Part shown: piece after piece, positions 19,929 to 21,362 of the stretch | How the letters are laid out: every line of letters begins with the position of its first letter | Numbering within the stretch: position 1 is the first letter of the stretch | DNA from: Perkinsus chesapeaki | Taxonomy: Eukaryota; Perkinsozoa; Perkinsida; Perkinsidae | Length of the DNA stretch: 21,362 bases | Assembly (NCBI GenBank): GCA_013115145.1 | Contig: JAAPAO010000596.1 | Span: 1-21,362 of the forward strand | Direction: 5' to 3' | The notes under the pieces: generated by a model | Database searches by the model: none | The model's input: only the letters and a program-made list of their open reading frames with translations | What the model was told of the DNA's origin: nothing | Program-made: the position numbers and the translations under genes

Positions 19929-21362
19929 TGAATGATAGTCACACTGAGTAAGACGCACATCGCAGCGGGAATTAATTAATGTAAAAGAGCCTCAGCCTAG
20001 GATCGAACCTGTGACGTGGAAATACCGTCTGGAATTGTCATTGTGCGTCTGCGTGCAAAAGCGTGACGCGGATTTTCCGAATAGGATTCGCGAGCTGCTC
20101 GTGCAACGAAGAAGCTAATACCGCAACATAATAGGAACAGTAGAGGTTTAACTGTAGAACTGCAGCAGCTCTACTCGTTGCGCTTTGGATTCCGATACTC
20201 GTGATACATGCTAGTAATGCATCACTACCTATGTAACGTCCAAGGTGAGGCTATTAGATGTATGTTATGAGCATGTCGAACATATCATGTTCCTGGGCAG
20301 TGTAGCCTCCCACGACGCGGAGGAGGTGCCAGTAGCATCTAGACATCCCCGTCACCGTTGACTCTCTACAAAATACGCGTCCCCTGTGGCGCGGACTATT
20401 CACTCGAGAAACAAAAAACAAAACATTTATCGCTTGCCTCACTGGAGTTGATAGATCCCGCCTCTCTACACGAAAGCGTGTCTGTCATGGAGAAGTTTGG
20501 ATACTCATGAATCATGCAGTGGAGGGCCTTCGCTTTGCTCTCTCGTATTCTTCTTTCTCTCACACAATCCTCTGTTCGCTAACACTCTTGGATGCTCGAC
20601 GTCTGGATGCTTGGCCACGACGCGAACTCTGAACTCTCGGAGTATCAGAAATCACAGATACAAAACTAAATTGGTCATCGAAATAGCTGTCTCTCGCACC
20701 GTTGTGAGTGTGACGCTGAGGAGACGCTCTGTGCATGCGTGTAGTACAAACAATATTGTGATTAGCATAATGAAAACGGCAATAGAAAGTTTGTGGCAGT
20801 CCCTGCAGGTATTCCGTACCGATACTAATATGGGCCCAATATACCTGTATTAGGTGATTGCACCTCGTTAGCCCAATGACAAATTATGCCGTTGTGTCTC
20901 CATTTGTCGCCACTGCGAGCCGTTTATGTACCACTACTCAATGGGACAGCTCTTGCAGAGCGAGCCTGCTCCGCTTAGGATCAGGTTCAACCCAGTGATT
21001 GCTAGGCACAACAATATTCGGCCTATAGTTCCCGCCGCAATTTGACCTTCTAGCCCAACTAAAGTTCCCTTGGCATCTAAATGACACCCGAGGACATATA
21101 CAAGAGGTGACCTATGGCGAGTATAGACATCACTTCTGTGGCGCTAACAGACGATTATATTACTCTTGTGTCTACAAGATACCAATGTAACATCAGCAAT
21201 GTATTCACCAAACTTTACACCCACTCATGCACTATCCAGTTATTACCGAACATTAAAGAGAATTGCAAAGCGTCACTCCCCGACTTTATATAGGTTCAAT
21301 TAAACCGGTACTAGTTATCATCTCGTCTACCACATGGCTGGACATTCAACCTGGCGCGTCCC
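19929..21362. other. Right-end stretch, no supported gene
   Basis: Upstream of the DSP-like gene start. The longest frame (plus strand, 20497-20853, 118 codons) has no family resemblance and poor protein texture. On the minus strand a 65-codon open frame ending at 20652 contains a possible membrane helix (LSIAVFIMLITILFVLHAC) preceded by CRDCHK, with an acceptor-like CTGCAG before it. It could be a last exon of an unseen gene but has no start and no family. A GGATCGAACC string at 20000-20009 resembles a tRNA T-arm but lacks pairing arms. From 20880 to the end I see nothing coding. Confidence 0.4.

Noticed and set aside
19990-20070. tRNA-like T-arm string GGATCGAACC (minus-strand GGTTCGATCC)
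   Set aside because: The bases around the loop do not form a 5-bp T-stem, no acceptor or anticodon arm pairs at the right distance, and no A box is visible.
20497-20853. Plus-strand open frame of 118 codons
   Set aside because: No recognisable family, uneven composition, no neighbouring exons; not enough to call a gene.

Overview
The window is nuclear DNA of a protist eukaryote. Genes are cut by many short GT-AG introns, mostly 38-51 nt, with exons of about 50-260 nt. Protein families and gene texture fit an alveolate, and a Perkinsus-like genome is my best guess. That assignment is inference from family resemblance and intron style, not from a marker gene. I rebuilt exon-intron structures by hand by joining conserved frames across GT...AG pairs with consistent phase. 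Internal exons are much better supported than first and last exons.

Every gene I can support lies on the minus strand. Reading in the direction of transcription (right to left) they are: a dual-specificity-phosphatase-like gene whose catalytic Cys is Ser (19928-16878, C-terminal half Ser/Pro/Gln-rich); a CCCH zinc-finger/SAM-methyltransferase fusion (16199-13032) split by one 1.56 kb intron; an unidentified basic and coiled-coil gene (12921-10292); an EF-hand gene (9900-9293, 5' end unresolved); a six-blade Kelch-BTB-BACK gene (8915-4349, at least 20 exons); an intronless SLC35F-type transporter (4093-2804); and the N-terminal part of a 3-hydroxyisobutyryl-CoA hydrolase (943-1), running off the left edge. 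Gaps between adjacent genes are small in places (about 110 nt between the methyltransferase stop and the next ATG), which suggests a unidirectional cluster.

Non-coding features include two 28-bp-period minisatellites. One sits inside a Kelch-BTB intron and its units can fold. The other overlaps the stop codon of the EF-hand gene. There is also an 11-bp tandem array next to a predicted stop codon, a 13-bp tandem array, and a perfect 43-nt palindrome; the last two lie within the oversized methyltransferase intron, which also holds an 80-codon open frame.

The genes do not form an obvious pathway: valine catabolism, membrane transport, probable ubiquitin-ligase adaptor, calcium binding, nucleic-acid-linked methyltransferase and a signalling pseudophosphatase. 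The right 1.4 kb and the stretch 944-2803 hold no gene I can support.
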